From: Neoarius graeffei
Lineage: Eukaryota > Chordata > Actinopteri > Siluriformes > Ariidae
NCBI RefSeq assembly: GCF_027579695.1
Contig: NC_083582.1
Coordinates: 30,404,464 to 30,468,463 of the forward strand
Reading direction: 5' to 3'
DNA length: 64,000 nucleotides
Every line of letters starts with the position of its first letter. Positions within the stretch are counted from its first letter, which is position 1. Positions 51,376 through 62,157 of this stretch are shown here, in pieces. The notes beneath the pieces were generated by a model, which worked only from the letters and a program-made list of their open reading frames with translations, did not search any database and was not told the origin of the DNA. A program made the position numbers and the translations under genes.

Positions 51376-51966
51376 CTAGTGTCATCCTAATAATTAATTA
51401 AAAAAAATTAAAACCTCTCTTAAAGAACACAGTTTGAGAGATGAAAACAAGTAGAAATGATCATAGATAAGGTCCTTCCATATGGAGGCAGTGAGCTGGG
51501 AGCCTTAAAGGGTTTTAACACTAAAAAAGATGCTCCACGGCCAGCCAAAAAACAAGCCTATGCACCCCTTCACTAACCTCATTTAAAAATAATAATAATA
51601 ATTTTTTTGGCTTATTGTACTGTGTGTTTCTAAAACTTACCCTCAACCAATGGCCTAATGGGGTAACTAATCTGATAAGTTACAGGAAAAAGTTGAAATT
51701 TTGCCCTCGGATTCATCCTCAGGACGCGTCCACATCTAGGGGCGTTTTGCTTTTGGCCAAATACTGGTGCTTTGTTTCTTCTAAAACCCGACCCACCCAC
51801 CCAACACCTCTACACTGCTGGTTTTTCTCTGCAACTATTATTCTGCTCATTTAAGTTAGCATCTAATGACATCTAGTAGAGACATGGCTAAAGCAGAGCT
51901 CCCCCAACATGTTTTTTTTTTTTTTTTTTAAATTCTCCTAGCTGTACCAGTAAAACGAAGTGAACA
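51376..51966. other. Spacer, nothing recognised
   Basis: AT-rich with a short AAT repeat near 51590 and a T run at 51911-51929; no gene is recognised. Confidence 0.55.
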
Positions 51967-52059
51967 ATCCCAGTCAAAAGTTTGGACATACCTCCTAATT
52001 CGATGTTTTTTCTTTTAAGAAATTGCACTAATTAACTTTTGATGAGGCATACCTGTTAA

Positions 52060-52731
52060 AGGGCATATCACGGGTAAATTCAGGAGCAAGATCAGTGTAA
52101 TTCTCCTATTTTATATTAAACTTTGGTCAAATATCTGTAACATTCTGCATTCTCTGCAATTTTTTTACCTTGTGCAATACCAGAAAAATTCAGTTGAAAT
52201 CGAGCCGTTTGAGGCGAATTGGTCCGCCTCTGAAAAAACTTGGCGTTTGGATTTCCCGGCAAACATTGATTTTCGTGACGTCGCGTGCGGGACGCCTCCC
52301 TCTGAATCCTACGCCAGCGCTGGTTTGTTTATGAGAAAACGACCTGGTGGTTTTCTGCAAATTTCTTCAACGTTATCACGTAATTATTAAAATGGTTAAC
52401 AGATGTATCGTAGGAGGGTGTAGCAACACCAATCTTGATGGGATTAGTACTCATCGTTTCCCAATGAGAGAGAAACGGGAGCGCTTGGGCTACACAGGCT
52501 GTGCACTGAAACCGTGCAAAGCTCGCACAGCCTGCTGGCGCTTCCGCACGTAACGTCACGAATCTGGCTCCAGACTCCCTTAGGATTTTTCCAGACGTGT
52601 TTTGTTATTTTATTTTTTTTCTGCTGTAGACAGACGGCCTTGTGCAAAATTACCCTTCTGGATGAGTGTGTAAAGGAACATACTTTCATATTAAAAAAAA
52701 AAAAACCTGAAATTGGTCCAGAATATGCCCT
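52060..52731 (+). mobile_element. TTAA-target element 2 with a THAP frame (Kolobok-like)
   Basis: AGGGCATAT at the left and ATATGCCCT at the right are perfect inverted ends, flanked by TTAA (52056-52059 and 52732-52735). Remnant A1 shows the uninterrupted sequence (CCCGTTAATTGAAAAGC at about 8325). TTAA target plus a THAP-domain start suggest the Kolobok superfamily. At 672 bp it cannot carry a full transposase. Confidence 0.85.
52392..52553 (+). CDS. THAP zinc-finger N-terminus
   Basis: ATG 52392 opens 53 codons: MVNRCIVGGCSNTNLDGIST followed by HRFPMREKRERLG. The start M-x3-C-x4-C and the HRFP block are those of THAP DNA-binding domains; the closing C-x2-H part is not in this frame and would come from a later exon or has been lost in the internal deletion. 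After LGYTGCALKPCKARTACWRF the frame ends at 52553. It probably is the truncated first exon of a Kolobok-like transposase; a captured THAP host exon is the alternative. Product activity is not expected. Confidence 0.6.
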   Translation: MVNRCIVGGCSNTNLDGISTHRFPMREKRERLGYTGCALKPCKARTACWRFRT

Positions 52732-52899
52732 TTAACTGAAAAGCATTCCAGGTGACTACCTCATGAAACTAGTTAAGTGTCAATAAGGTAAATGGTATTT
52801 TTGTTTAATGCGTAATTCTGTAGTTCTGATGTCTTCAGTATTGTTCTACAATGTAGAAAATAATCAAAACCGACTAAAAAACTTTTGACAGGTACTGTA

Positions 52900-54066
52900 T
52901 TCTCGACTCAACAGTCCGCATTTTGAAAACGTAATAAATTTTCGTATGTTAGTGAAGCCTTTACTGTTCAGCCAATAGGATGTATTACATCACGAGAAAC
53001 CCTTTCATAAATCTCTTTAGTGAGTGTTTTAGACTGCATTTACAACATGTACGAATCTGTACTTTGTCCATAAAGCATATATTAAAATACATCTATATGC
53101 CAAGTAGAGACATACACACGGACTACAGACACGGGCAAGTGAGTGAACTGAAAGTTCTCTCTGTAGTTCTTACAAGCAGAAATTGCATAGTAAAATTGTG
53201 CCTTTGCTCTGAATTTTGAATGGGATACGAGTTCGAAGTTACATTTGTGGGGCCAGCCACTATTTAAAAAAAAAATAATAATTTATATTGCAGATGCTGG
53301 CCTTAAAGCCAACACACAGGCACACCTCAAAAACAAGTAGCAGACAAGAATTTTTTTCCCTCCTTTAAAAGGCGCACGATACACAGACGCTTAGACGTAG
53401 AAGCAAGTGTGCAAATTAAGCTCAAGTTCCTGTATTCTAAAAAACCCAGGTATACTGAAAGAAGAAATATAAGCCTTGAGATATCATCTGGAGCAGGAGC
53501 ACTGAGGTATGGGTCGACACAATCCTCTGAATATTAGGCCTTTCCAGAATCAATCAAGAGATTATGTGCTTCCCCCCGAAAGCCTGACATAGATTGGCAC
53601 TTTGCTCAAGCCAGCATAGACATTACTCTTTCAAATCAATACCCATTTTTTCACTTTCTCTCTACGATCACGTTTCACCAGGCGAGTTTCAAAGAGGCTC
53701 TTAAGTGGAGGTCACACGAAGAGAAGTTCACCGTTTGAAACCCTGTCCAAATGAAACAGGACCAGCTTATGGCTCCAGCAAGGTACAGTGATGGTCAGAC
53801 TCCAAACAATGAGATTTTTGTAGTAGAAGCAGCACATGACATCCATCATTCTTCTTTGCTACTATTTTTGGAAGTAAAAACAAAAACAAGACAAAATAGG
53901 CAGAGAAAAGATGCTTATGCTGTGGAGTGCAGAGGAAACAATCACATGCTAGCTGTCCCTTTCTTCTTCTTCTTCTTCTTTCAGCATTTTGTTTTCCTGA
54001 AAAAGAAAAGCACAAACAGCTCTGTACGTTTCCCATGTTCTCTGCACTCTTTGGTCCTCTCTGGCT
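52900..54066 (-). other. Probable ubtd1 3' UTR region
   Basis: This stretch directly downstream (on the - strand) of the ubtd1 stop codon is free of recognisable transposons, unlike nearly everything around it. It includes simple TTC repeats (53963-53981). No clear AATAAA on the - strand was found in it, so the end of the transcript is unknown. Confidence 0.4.
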
Positions 54067-54446
54067 TTAATGTTTAGCCTGGTTCACGATGACCTGGACG
54101 ACAAAGTCTTTCTGGATCTTGGTGTCCTGAAGGCGTGTCTTGTCTGTTAGCAATTTGCCAAAGAAGAACCAGCGCTGATGTGCCACTTCGATGCCCTCCT
54201 GGGCCTGCAGCTGCTTCTTCAGCAAGCCAACCGGATCAGCCATGTTGACACTGAGACGTACGTCTTTGCCTGTAGAGAGGCGCACCTTGAGCTGGAACTC
54301 CTTTTTGGGGGCCGTTTGTGTGTCTGCGTTTTCTGATACAGGTTCCTCTTCGCTCCTCTCAGTGATTAGATTGACAGGTGGTGCCAAGCAGTAGACGGGT
54401 AGCTGGTAGCGATTGCCAAGCTCATCGTAGCACTCGGTCAGGGATC
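54067..54446 (-). CDS. ubtd1: ubtd1-type ubiquitin domain gene, last coding exon
   Basis: Read on the - strand, after a TTTTCTCTCTAG acceptor, the exon starts with two bases completing a codon and encodes SLTECYDELGNRYQLPVYCL, APPVNLITERSEEEP, a short variable linker, and a ubiquitin-like fold (KKEFQLKVRLSTGKDVRLSV to KIQKDFVVQVIVNQAKH), ending at TAA 54067-54069. Ubiquitin domain-containing proteins 1/2 interact with the ubiquitination machinery (UBTD1 with UBE2D-type E2 enzymes) in the cytosol or nucleus. KVRLSTGKDVRLS and FSGKLLTD-like WFFFGKLLTDKTRLQDTKIQ favour UBTD1 over UBTD2. The N-terminal exons are not in the window. The frame continues past the acceptor as intron and should not be included. 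Confidence 0.9.
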
Positions 54447-55506
54447 CTAGAGAGAAAAGTTGGAAACTATTATATACATACACACAAGTTTGGGCACCCT
54501 GGTCAAAATTGCTGTGACTAAACAGTTAAGGCAGATTCTACCGTAACTGGATCCATTAACCACTTGCCCACAAAATAAGAAATTTTTCTTGTCCTTTTTT
54601 CAGTGAGGTAATATTTTCAAGATTGAAAATATGGTATTTGGTCTTCTAAAACAGCACGTCATTTAAAAATACACTGAGTACATCAAGAAAAGATTTTTAA
54701 AGAATAAAGTTCTATTTCTTTGACATATCTGACAGACATAACTCCCATTTTAAAAATCCCTTTCATTATCCCTGTTGCTATCGTCAGTGAATTTCTGTCA
54801 GATGACCTGACGATAGACTCGGCCATTATGGATCTTTGGTAGTTATCGTGTGGAAGCAGGCTTTATAATGTTTGGGTGTCAACAGATAGAGTTGAAATAG
54901 ATTAACAGCGAAAAAACTATTTCGTTCACGAGAGAAGCCCACAGTTATTTTTAAAAAATGCTATCGTCAGTCTGTCAGTCAAATGCACCTGACGATAGCA
55001 AAACTCAAGCCCTCACCACGCACATGTTGACTGACGCAAAGAGGAAATTCTACTGCGCATGATTTTTGTGACAGCAGACATTTACTTCCGGGCAAGACTT
55101 GGAGTTCTGACAGCTAGATTTCATCAAATAAATCAAGGTAAGATTTTCAGTCAGCTATCCTGACGACAGAAATTTTTGACGATAGAAACATTGAGAATAT
55201 ATTTGTGCATTCATATTTACATTTTTCTGGAGGAAAACCATCGTAAGTTGAGATAAATCCGAGCCGCTTGCGACCCTTTCAGCCGACAGGCCATTTCAAT
55301 GTGTTATTTCCCCGCGAAAGTGACACAGTCGTGTCTATCGTCACTGTTCTGACAATTATTGTTATTTCAATTTTGAAAATAAATTCTCTTTTTATTTCAA
55401 TATTTTATTTTATTATTTGGTTCTAGTGATGAGGTATTTAATATTATTACTAAATTTGTCAGATTAATAATGTAAGAAACAGTTTTGTTGCTATTGTCAT
55501 CTAGAG

Positions 55507-56436
55507 CAGACCTGGGCATTTTACGGCCCGCATCCGGCCCTTTGGTTCATTCTGACCGGCCTGCGTAAGGTTAATTAGAAATTACAAAATAAACGTATTT
55601 TCTAATTTTACCTCATGCATGGACTGAATGTGCACTGCTTTTATTTTGAAGTTGTGTTCAACAAAAACGCAATGCACGCGACATGAAATCCCACGAAACC
55701 TAATCCCACGATAACTACTTCCGTAATTTGTCCAGACCAACCACAAACTTGTACGTCATCCTGCAAACGGTCCAGCCAATCACATAGCGTGACGTCACCA
55801 GCAGGCGCCGGAGCCCGAGCCGATCTGTAGATCTGATACCTACACCGAATCGACGTTGTTGCGAGCAGGTCACAAGAAGACTTTAGCCCCCAAAATGTCC
55901 TCAAAAAGAAGAAAGGTAGATGCCGAATGCAGGGCTTTCAACAAAACGCGGACTGCCAAGTATTTATTTACTGAAGTCAGAGATGAAGCCGTGTGTTTAG
56001 TTTGCGGAGAGCAGATTCGAAAAACTGAAAAAGACCAAATGAGGTGATTAGACTACAAATGTGGGCATCATTATTATCATATGATGTATCTTGCTTGATA
56101 TTTGGAGTAGAAAGACAATATTGTGATGTCTTTATTGTGTTTTGGGCTGAATGTGACTGGAAAAAAAAAAAAAAAAAAAAAAAAGGTACAAACGTTCATA
56201 TTTTGTTAACCATTGTTTTGGGAAATTTGATTGAATAAATGACTTTTGTAAGGCAAACTCGTTTTCTCCATACTCTTACCAGTCTTAGCAGCTTGTAAAA
56301 ACAATGTTAATTACTGCTTTATATAAAGAAATACAATTAATATTATGCAGAATTTAGTTCAGCCTTTTGGTCCGGCCCGCCACAAAATTTTCTGTTTCTC
56401 ATGTGGCCCCATGGAAAAAATAATTGCCCACCCCTG
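55507..56436 (+). mobile_element. hAT element with a BED-finger exon
   Basis: CAGACCTGGGCATTTTACGG at the left and the inverse of AATTGCCCACCCCTG at the right, with a perfect 8-bp duplication atctagag (55499-55506 and 56437-56444). It carries the start of a hAT transposase (55895-56047) and a T-rich 3' part; the catalytic region has been deleted. Confidence 0.93.
55895..56047 (+). pseudogene. hAT transposase N-terminus (BED finger, truncated)
   Basis: MSSKRRKVDAECRAFNKTRT followed by AKYLFTEVRDEAVCLVCGEQ is the start of a BED-type zinc finger of a fish hAT family related to ZBED/GTF2IRD2-like proteins. The first Cys pair (CLVC) is present, but the finger is cut before its His residues: IRKTEKDQMR and a TGA follow. 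50 residues in all. Confidence 0.8.
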
Positions 56437-57880
56437 ATCTAGAGTGTCTGTCAGAATATGATGGTCGACATTAGTTTGTCTGTCAGATTTTGATGATAGA
56501 AACCGATGTGTTTCTATTGTCATTTAGCATGTCTGTCATGTCAGGTTTTTATTAATTAGTTACCAGGACTACTGTCCTAAAATTTACTGTGAATGTCCAA
56601 GATCCCAAATGCTACTAGAAAAACTTAATAGAATGATCAAAATAATCAATTCAGCAATTTAAGGAGATGGGACTTAACTGGCCTCTGTTATGGCAGAATC
56701 TGCCTTAAGCGAGTTGAAGATGAAATGATCTCCAAAAGGCGTTAAGTTAAAGATGACTCATTCCCTTTACATTTTAAGCAAAAACAATTTATTTTCATCT
56801 TTTACATTTTCAAAATGACAAAAAAGGAAAAGGGCCAGAGGCAAAAAAGTTTGGGCACCCTGCATGGTTAGTACCTAGTAACACCCCCTTTGGCAAGTAT
56901 CACAGCTTGTAAACACTTTTTGTAGCCGGCTAATAATCTTTCAGTTCTTACCTGGGGGATTTTCACACATTCATCCTTGCAAAAGGCTTCCAGTCCTACA
57001 AGTTTCTTGGGCTGTCTTGCATGCACTGCTGTTTTGAGATCTATCCACAGATTTTCAAATGATGTTTAGGTCAGGGGACTGTGAGGGCCACGGCAAAACC
57101 TTCAGCTTGTGCCTCTTGAGGTATTCCATTGTAGGGATGTTAACCGATGACCGTTTGACCGAATCAACGTCAACCGGTTAATTTTTTTTTGGTTGTCGGT
57201 AAAAAAAAAAAAAAAAAAATCGTTTTGAAGCTGCCAATTTTGGAGCGGAGAACCTGGAATTCTGTGTTGTAAACGCTTGGGGCGTGCCATGCGGTGTAAG
57301 GACGACAGCTGACAAATCAGAAACACTCATTCAGTCATGTCCCGCCCTCCCGCCCCAGTTGAAAACAGCTGCCACTCGGCGAAAGAAAAGTGATTTTCGG
57401 AGTGGGGTATTTTGTAGACCACAGTGTTTTCTATTTCAACTTGTGTAAACCTGTTAACTTGTTAGCCTATGTATTTCCAAGAACAACTGTTTTTTTTGTG
57501 TGACCCTTGACAGAAGTTGACTGTATTTGTGAAAAATAAAGTATCAGGCTAGACTTTTTAGCTTACAAATTACTATTCTGTTTTTTTTTTTTTAATTATT
57601 ATTAGAAGGCACATCGAGTTTAGTCCTGCCTTGGCCACACTGTAAAAAAAATAGTTGAGAATACTTGAAATTTCAAGGCAACCGTCTGCATTAAGAATTT
57701 TATGTTTTGCCAACGATGTATGCCCATGATAATCCAAACTATGATAAAACTGTTATCTTTATTAAGAATTCTTAATTAAGTCAATTTTCAATTCCTCATT
57801 CTGCCAACATAGATTTCTCTTTTTGCTGAACAGTGGCATTCACAGTAGTACAAAAAAGGCAATTGAGGTTATCACAATTT

Positions 57881-58061
57881 TTTTTTTTAGATTTTTTTTG
57901 GGCTTTTTTCACCTCTATTTGGATAGGACAGCGTAGAGACAGGAAATGAGCGGGAGAGAGAGAGACGGGGAGGGATCGGGAAATGACCTCGGGTCGGAAC
58001 CGAACCCGGGTCCCCGGATTTATGGTATGGCGCCTTATCCACCTGAGCCATGACACGCCCA
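57881..58061 (-). mobile_element. SINE family B, copy 2
   Basis: An inverse-oriented family B SINE with a perfect 15-bp duplication aggttatcacaattt (57866-57880 and 58062-58076), at the inner edge of the left arm. Confidence 0.93.
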
Positions 58062-58165
58062 AGGTTATCACAATTTATCATTAAACTATACATGCCTTTT
58101 TTCATTGTTCTACACAATTACAAAACTTCAATATTGAAATAAAGTTTTTAAAACCCACGTTGTGG

Positions 58166-58336
58166 GTATGGCGTCGTGGCTCAGGTGGATAAGGCGCCAT
58201 ACCATAAATCCGGGGACCCGGGTTCGATTCCGACCCGAGGTCATTTCCCGATCCCTCCCCGTCCCTCTCTCCCGCTCATTTCCTGTCTCTACACTGTCCT
58301 ATCCAAATAAAGGTGAAAAAAGCCCCCCAAAAAAGT
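58166..58336 (+). mobile_element. SINE family B, copy 3
   Basis: A tRNA-like head with A box (TGGCTCAGGTGGATAAGG) and B box (GGGTTCGATTCC), then a body ending in an AAAAAAGCCCCCCAAAAAA-type tail. It is oriented against copy 2, 104 bases away. No clear target duplication. Confidence 0.9.
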
Positions 58337-60725
58337 CTGATAACCTCAATTGCCTTTTTGTACTACTGTGAATGCCACTGTTCAGCAAAAAGAGAAATCT
58401 ATGTTGGCAGAATGAGGAATTGAAAATTGACTTAATTAAGAATTCTTAATAAAGATAACAGTTTTATCATAGTTTGGATTATCATGGGCACATCATTGGC
58501 AAAACATAAAATTCTTAATGCAGACTGTTGCCTTGAAATTTCAAGTATTCTCAACTATTCTTTTTTTACAGTGCAGTGCATTCTGAAAGTATGTTTCGGT
58601 CTGTAGCCAACAATGCATGTTATTGCAGATCATATCTCTCCACACAAACTAAAGGCGCAGATGCCGACTTTTGGAAGGAAGGGGAGAGAATGAAATGACA
58701 GCGGTGTCTGGAGGGGGCGTGACAAACACAGCTTTTATGTCTGTGAGCCAAATCGGTGACAGCTTCAGAGTAACTTCAATACCATGCAGTAATGGCGTGT
58801 TGATATTGTTAACGGCGTTATAACGATTGTAACTAATTAATTAGATTACCCGGCGTCATAACAGCCTTTATTTTCACGCCGTTATTCCCATCACTGAATG
58901 TTATGTACTGCTACTAGCACTTGACTATTTTCAACGCCATCATGGCCAACTGAAACTGTCTCTAAGCTGGAGCCATTTGTCCTCCGCTCCAATACAAACC
59001 CCTCGACATCAGTGCCGCGTTTGACTAAATGTTTCGCGCTGTAGAAATGGTAATGTGAGTGGAGGGCAGTGACTGGGACTGAATGTGCGGATGCTCGCGG
59101 TTAGATTTAGAATAGATTCTCATAATTCCAATTCTAGAATTTTAAACTCATAGGTTAACCGACTTTAACCGGCTAATGAGGCTCGGTGGTCGGTCAAGCT
59201 TTTTTTTTTTTAGTTTTCGCCATCCCTATTCCATTGTAGATTTTGAGGTGTATTTTGGATCATCGTCTTATTGTAGGACCCATCCTCTTTTTAACTTCAA
59301 CTTTTTTACAGATGGTGTGATGTTTGCGTCCAGAATTTCCTGGTATTTATTCAAATCCATGCTTCCCTCGACCAATGAAATGTGCCCTGTGCCACTGGCT
59401 GCAACACAACCCCAAAGCATGATCAATCCACACGCATGCTTCAGAGTTGGAGAGGTGTTCTTTTCCTGGAATTTGGCACCCTTTTTTCTCCAAACATACC
59501 TTTGCACATTGTGGCCAAAAAGTTCTATTTTGATTTCATCAGTCCACAGGACTTGTTTCCAAAATGCATCAGGCTTGCTTAGATGTTCATTTGCAAACTT
59601 CAGACGCTGAATTTTGTGGCTAGGACGCAGGAAAGGTTTTCTTCTGATGACTCTCTCATGAAGGTCATATTTGTTCAGGTGTCGCTGCATAGTAGAACAG
59701 TGCACCACCACTCCAGGGTCTGCTAAATCTTTCTGAAGGTCTTTTGCAGTCAAACAGGGTTTTTAATTGCCTTTCTAGCAATCCAACAAGCAGTTCTTTC
59801 AGAAAGTTTTCATCTTCCAGACCTCACCTTGATCTCCGCTGTTTCTGTTAACTGCCATTTCTTAATAACATTACAATCTGAGGAAACAGCTACCTAAAAA
59901 CACTTTGCTATGTTCTTGTAGCCTTCTCCTGCTTTGTGAGCATCAATTATTTTATTATTCAGAATGCGAGGGAGTTGCTTAGAGGAGCCCATGGCTGTTG
60001 ATTTTAGGGACAAGTTTGAGGAGTCAGAGAATTTATACAGCTTTGAAATCTGCATCGTCTGACCTTTCCTAACGAAGAATTTGAACAAGCCACAGCTCGA
60101 TAAGCTAATTAAGGTCTGGAACCTTGGTAAAAGTTACCTGAGAACTCAAATGTATTGGGGTGCCCAAACTTTCACATGGTGTTCCTTTTCTTTTTTTCAC
60201 TCTCCAATTGTACAAAACAAAAATAATACACAAATCTTGCAGAAAACGCTGAAATGTCTCGTCTTTACCTTTATGCCTTTTGGTGATCAGTTCATCTTCT
60301 GCTCACTTAACTATTCGCAGTAACAGACATTTTCAGTAAGGGTGCCCAAACTTTTGCATGCCACTGTGTGTGAGAGATATATATCCCAAAATATGCCAAC
60401 ATTTTCACAGATCATAGACATGGCACAGGCTGAACGCAAACATCTTAACTGATGAGCAGGGCCGTTGACAGCTTTGGCTGGGCCCGGGACAAAATAATCT
60501 GAGTGGGCCCCCCCCAAATAATCTGAGTGCCCCCCCACCCCCACCCCACACGCGCGCACGCACATCGCCACACAGCAACCACCCACACCCAACCCCTCTT
60601 TTCACAGTCTCCATTCACTCCAACCCTTAAATAACAGGTATTCCAAGCCCATTATAACAGTCAACCATTTTATTTCAACATTTCAACATATTTACAGTTT
60701 GAACATTTCCTTAGTCTGCAACTAT

Positions 60726-60851
60726 TCAGGTGCGAAATGCAATGCGCCGGACTTTTGCTGTGGCAAAGTCGTCAATAAGGTCATTGAAGTCCAGCTTCTT
60801 TGCAAGTTCGCGCTCTATAGAGAGCATAGCCAGCCCATTGAGCCTCTCCTG
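60726..60851 (-). pseudogene. hAT transposase C-terminus (dimerisation domain)
   Basis: On the - strand ERLNGLAMLSIERELAKKLD then FNDLIDDFATAKVRRIAFRT and TGA (60726-60728). This is the end of the hATC dimerisation domain. The frame is intact for 41 codons and begins where the nested element cuts in. Confidence 0.85.
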
Positions 60852-61800
60852 CAGTGGCGGCTCCTGAATTTTTTTTCAGGGGGAGCAATTTTCCCCCGTT
60901 ATGTCTACACGGACCGTAAATGTCCACAGGACTGAAGTAAATTGACGTAGGTAGCAAATCAATTGGCCGAACTTGTTTTTGCCTGGTAAATTCAGATATC
61001 AATATAGACAATATCTCTTCTCTCCACTAGGTGGCAACACTGAACAAGTTAAAGGTGGCAAACTAAGGTAGCCTAGTAAACTAGACCCACCCGCCTAGCG
61101 GCCAAAAATATTTTTGCCTACAAGTGGCAAATATTCACATTTAGTCTGGCTTGCCAGGCTAAAACTAAGGAAGATTCATTGTGAAGCCTTCAAAGCAAAA
61201 CATCTGGCATCACAATCAATTAATATTACATTACTCATTTATTTTCTCATATTATTCCAGTATTCTATAATAAGTAGACACAAATTCTTAATTATAAACA
61301 TATTCTAATTTCTTCAATTCTAAAGAATGCAATTAAAGTGGCAGGATATAAATCCAAAACAAGTGTTTATTTAAGTTTTGAAAAAGATGAAGAAAAGCAT
61401 AACCATCAAACATGTGCAGCTTAATTATGTGGGGTTTTTTTATATGGAATTGCACCATTTTAACAACAAATAATTCTAAATAAATTCTGCAGTTTTTTTC
61501 CCCAAGAATTCCTCCAGAAAGCCATGCCTTAAGAGGAAATTTAAAGTATTACAAGCATGCCGATGAACACAAAAGGCTTTAGTTATTTAGCTATATACAC
61601 ACACAAGGTTACACAAGGTTTTGTAGTCAGTGCAACTTGGCTTAACAAGTTGGAAAAAAGGTAAGGTGCTGCTGGCTCCAATGAACACATACTGTATAAT
61701 ATATAAAAACTGAAAATATGCTTAATTTACACCAAGTCAGAGAGAACTTGAGGCTACTGAAATATTCCAAGCATGGCAATGTTAAACTGCCATTGGTAAA

Positions 61801-61824
61801 ACACACACACACACACACACACAC
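61801..61824. repeat. CA microsatellite
   Basis: Twelve CA/AC repeats. Confidence 0.95.
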
Positions 61825-61848
61825 AAAAACAACTTTTGCCTAGTAAAT

Positions 61849-62157
61849 TCAAATATCAGATATCACTGTACCGTCTGCTGTGCTACTTCCAGGGTGGAAG
61901 AGAACGCAAGGGGAGCAAAAAAGAGCATTGACTACATCACAGCCAGCTAGCCAAGTTTTGCGGTGGCACCAGTTCTTGTTAAAACCTCTTGAGTAGGTCT
62001 TCTCCCCCTTCGTAGACACTTGCTTGATGTTTAAATTCGGTCTAGGAGGTCCTAGCTGTTTGATTGCCGCTTTCTCCTCATTGGTACGACGACTAAAGGG
62101 AACTTCTTTCAGAGACGCTATAGTATTGTTGCACTCAACACTCGCCGCCATCTTCAT
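61849..62157 (-). CDS. TTF-type zinc finger N-terminus of a hAT transposase
   Basis: ATG 62157 opens 102 codons: MKMAASVECNNTIASLKEVP, then TNEEKAAIKQLGPPRPNLNI, GFNKNWCHRKTWLAGCDVVN and ALFCSPCVLFHPGSS. The W-x2-G-C then F-C-x2-C pattern is the TTF-type zinc finger at the N-terminus of ZMYM-like hAT transposases. The frame stops at 61849 (DGTVISDI) and no dimerisation domain follows in this element, so only a DNA-binding fragment could be made; the end may actually be a splice donor further upstream that I cannot place. A frame open from 62415 upstream lies in the leader. Confidence 0.65.
   Translation of the reverse strand: MKMAASVECNNTIASLKEVPFSRRTNEEKAAIKQLGPPRPNLNIKQVSTKGEKTYSRGFNKNWCHRKTWLAGCDVVNALFCSPCVLFHPGSSTADGTVISDI

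Larger units (their letters stand above)
51967..52897. mobile_element. Tc1-type remnant A3, invaded by a TTAA element
   Basis: CCCAGTCAAAAGTTTGGACA at the left and the inverse of AAACTTTTGACAGGTACTG at the right; TA follows at 52898-52899. It is the same family as A1 and A2 (TTTTGATGAGGCATACCTGTTAA and CATTCCAGGTGACTACCTCA are shared), interrupted at its internal TTAA by the element at 52060-52731. Confidence 0.85.
54530..56704. mobile_element. TTAA-target element 3 with repeated TGACGATAG motif
   Basis: GGCAGATTCTACCGTAAC at the left and the inverse of GTTATGGCAGAATCTGCC at the right, flanked by TTAA (54526-54529 and 56705-56708). Six exact copies of TGACGATAG in either orientation (54778, 54808, 54961, 54990, 55177, 55335) and three near copies (55491, 56491, 56514) are spread through it. 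No transposase is recognised. A hAT element is inserted at 55507-56436. Confidence 0.85.
57638..58573. mobile_element. Long-armed inverted-repeat element with two SINEs
   Basis: The left arm (57638-57875) from CACTGTAAAAAAAATAGTTG is almost exactly inverted at 58338-58573 (ending TTTTTTTACAGTG). The arms are about 236 bases long. Between them lie two family B SINEs in opposite orientations and a short AT-rich spacer. No coding capacity; superfamily unknown. Confidence 0.88.
57132..59228. mobile_element. hAT element inside the Tc1 family 5 gene
   Basis: TAGGGATG at the left and CATCCCTA at the right with an 8-bp duplication ttccattg (57124-57131 and 59229-59236). Inner ends share GGTTAA-type blocks (AACCGGTTAATTTTT against AACCGGCTAATGAGG). 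No transposase is recognised; it houses a fold-back element (57638-58573). Confidence 0.82.
56878..59992 (-). pseudogene. Tc1 family 5 transposase, split by a hAT
   Basis: It starts at ATG 59992 (MGSSKQLPRILNNKIIDAHK), includes NKYDLHERVIRRKPFLRPSH and the first catalytic block LWTDEIKIELFG, and runs to KLKLKRGWVLQ before the hAT element interrupts it at 59229. The C-terminal part resumes at 57123 and ends KGGVTRY at 56878. A one-base insertion at the Glu block (57058; consensus ATCATTGAAAAT, here ATCATTTGAAAAT) shifts the frame exactly at the third catalytic residue. It is dead several times over. Confidence 0.88.
54480..60367 (-). mobile_element. Tc1 family 5, split into three parts by nested elements
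   Basis: The right end is the inverse of CTTTTGCATGCCACTG (60352-60367); the left end is decayed (AAGTTTGGGCACCCTGGTCA at 54486). Element parts are at 54480-54529, 56705-57131 and 59229-60367. The two interruptions are a TTAA element (54530-56704) and a hAT element (57132-59228). It lies in the ubtd1 intron. Confidence 0.88.

Noticed and set aside
54447-54483. Extension of the ubtd1 frame to 138 codons
   Set aside because: The added residues (MYVYNSFQLFSLG) come from intron; a TTTTCTCTCTAG acceptor sits exactly where the ubtd1 similarity begins.
58172-58250. tRNA-like sequence GTGGCTCAGGTGGATAAGG
   Set aside because: Head of a family B SINE, found three times with the same body and tail.
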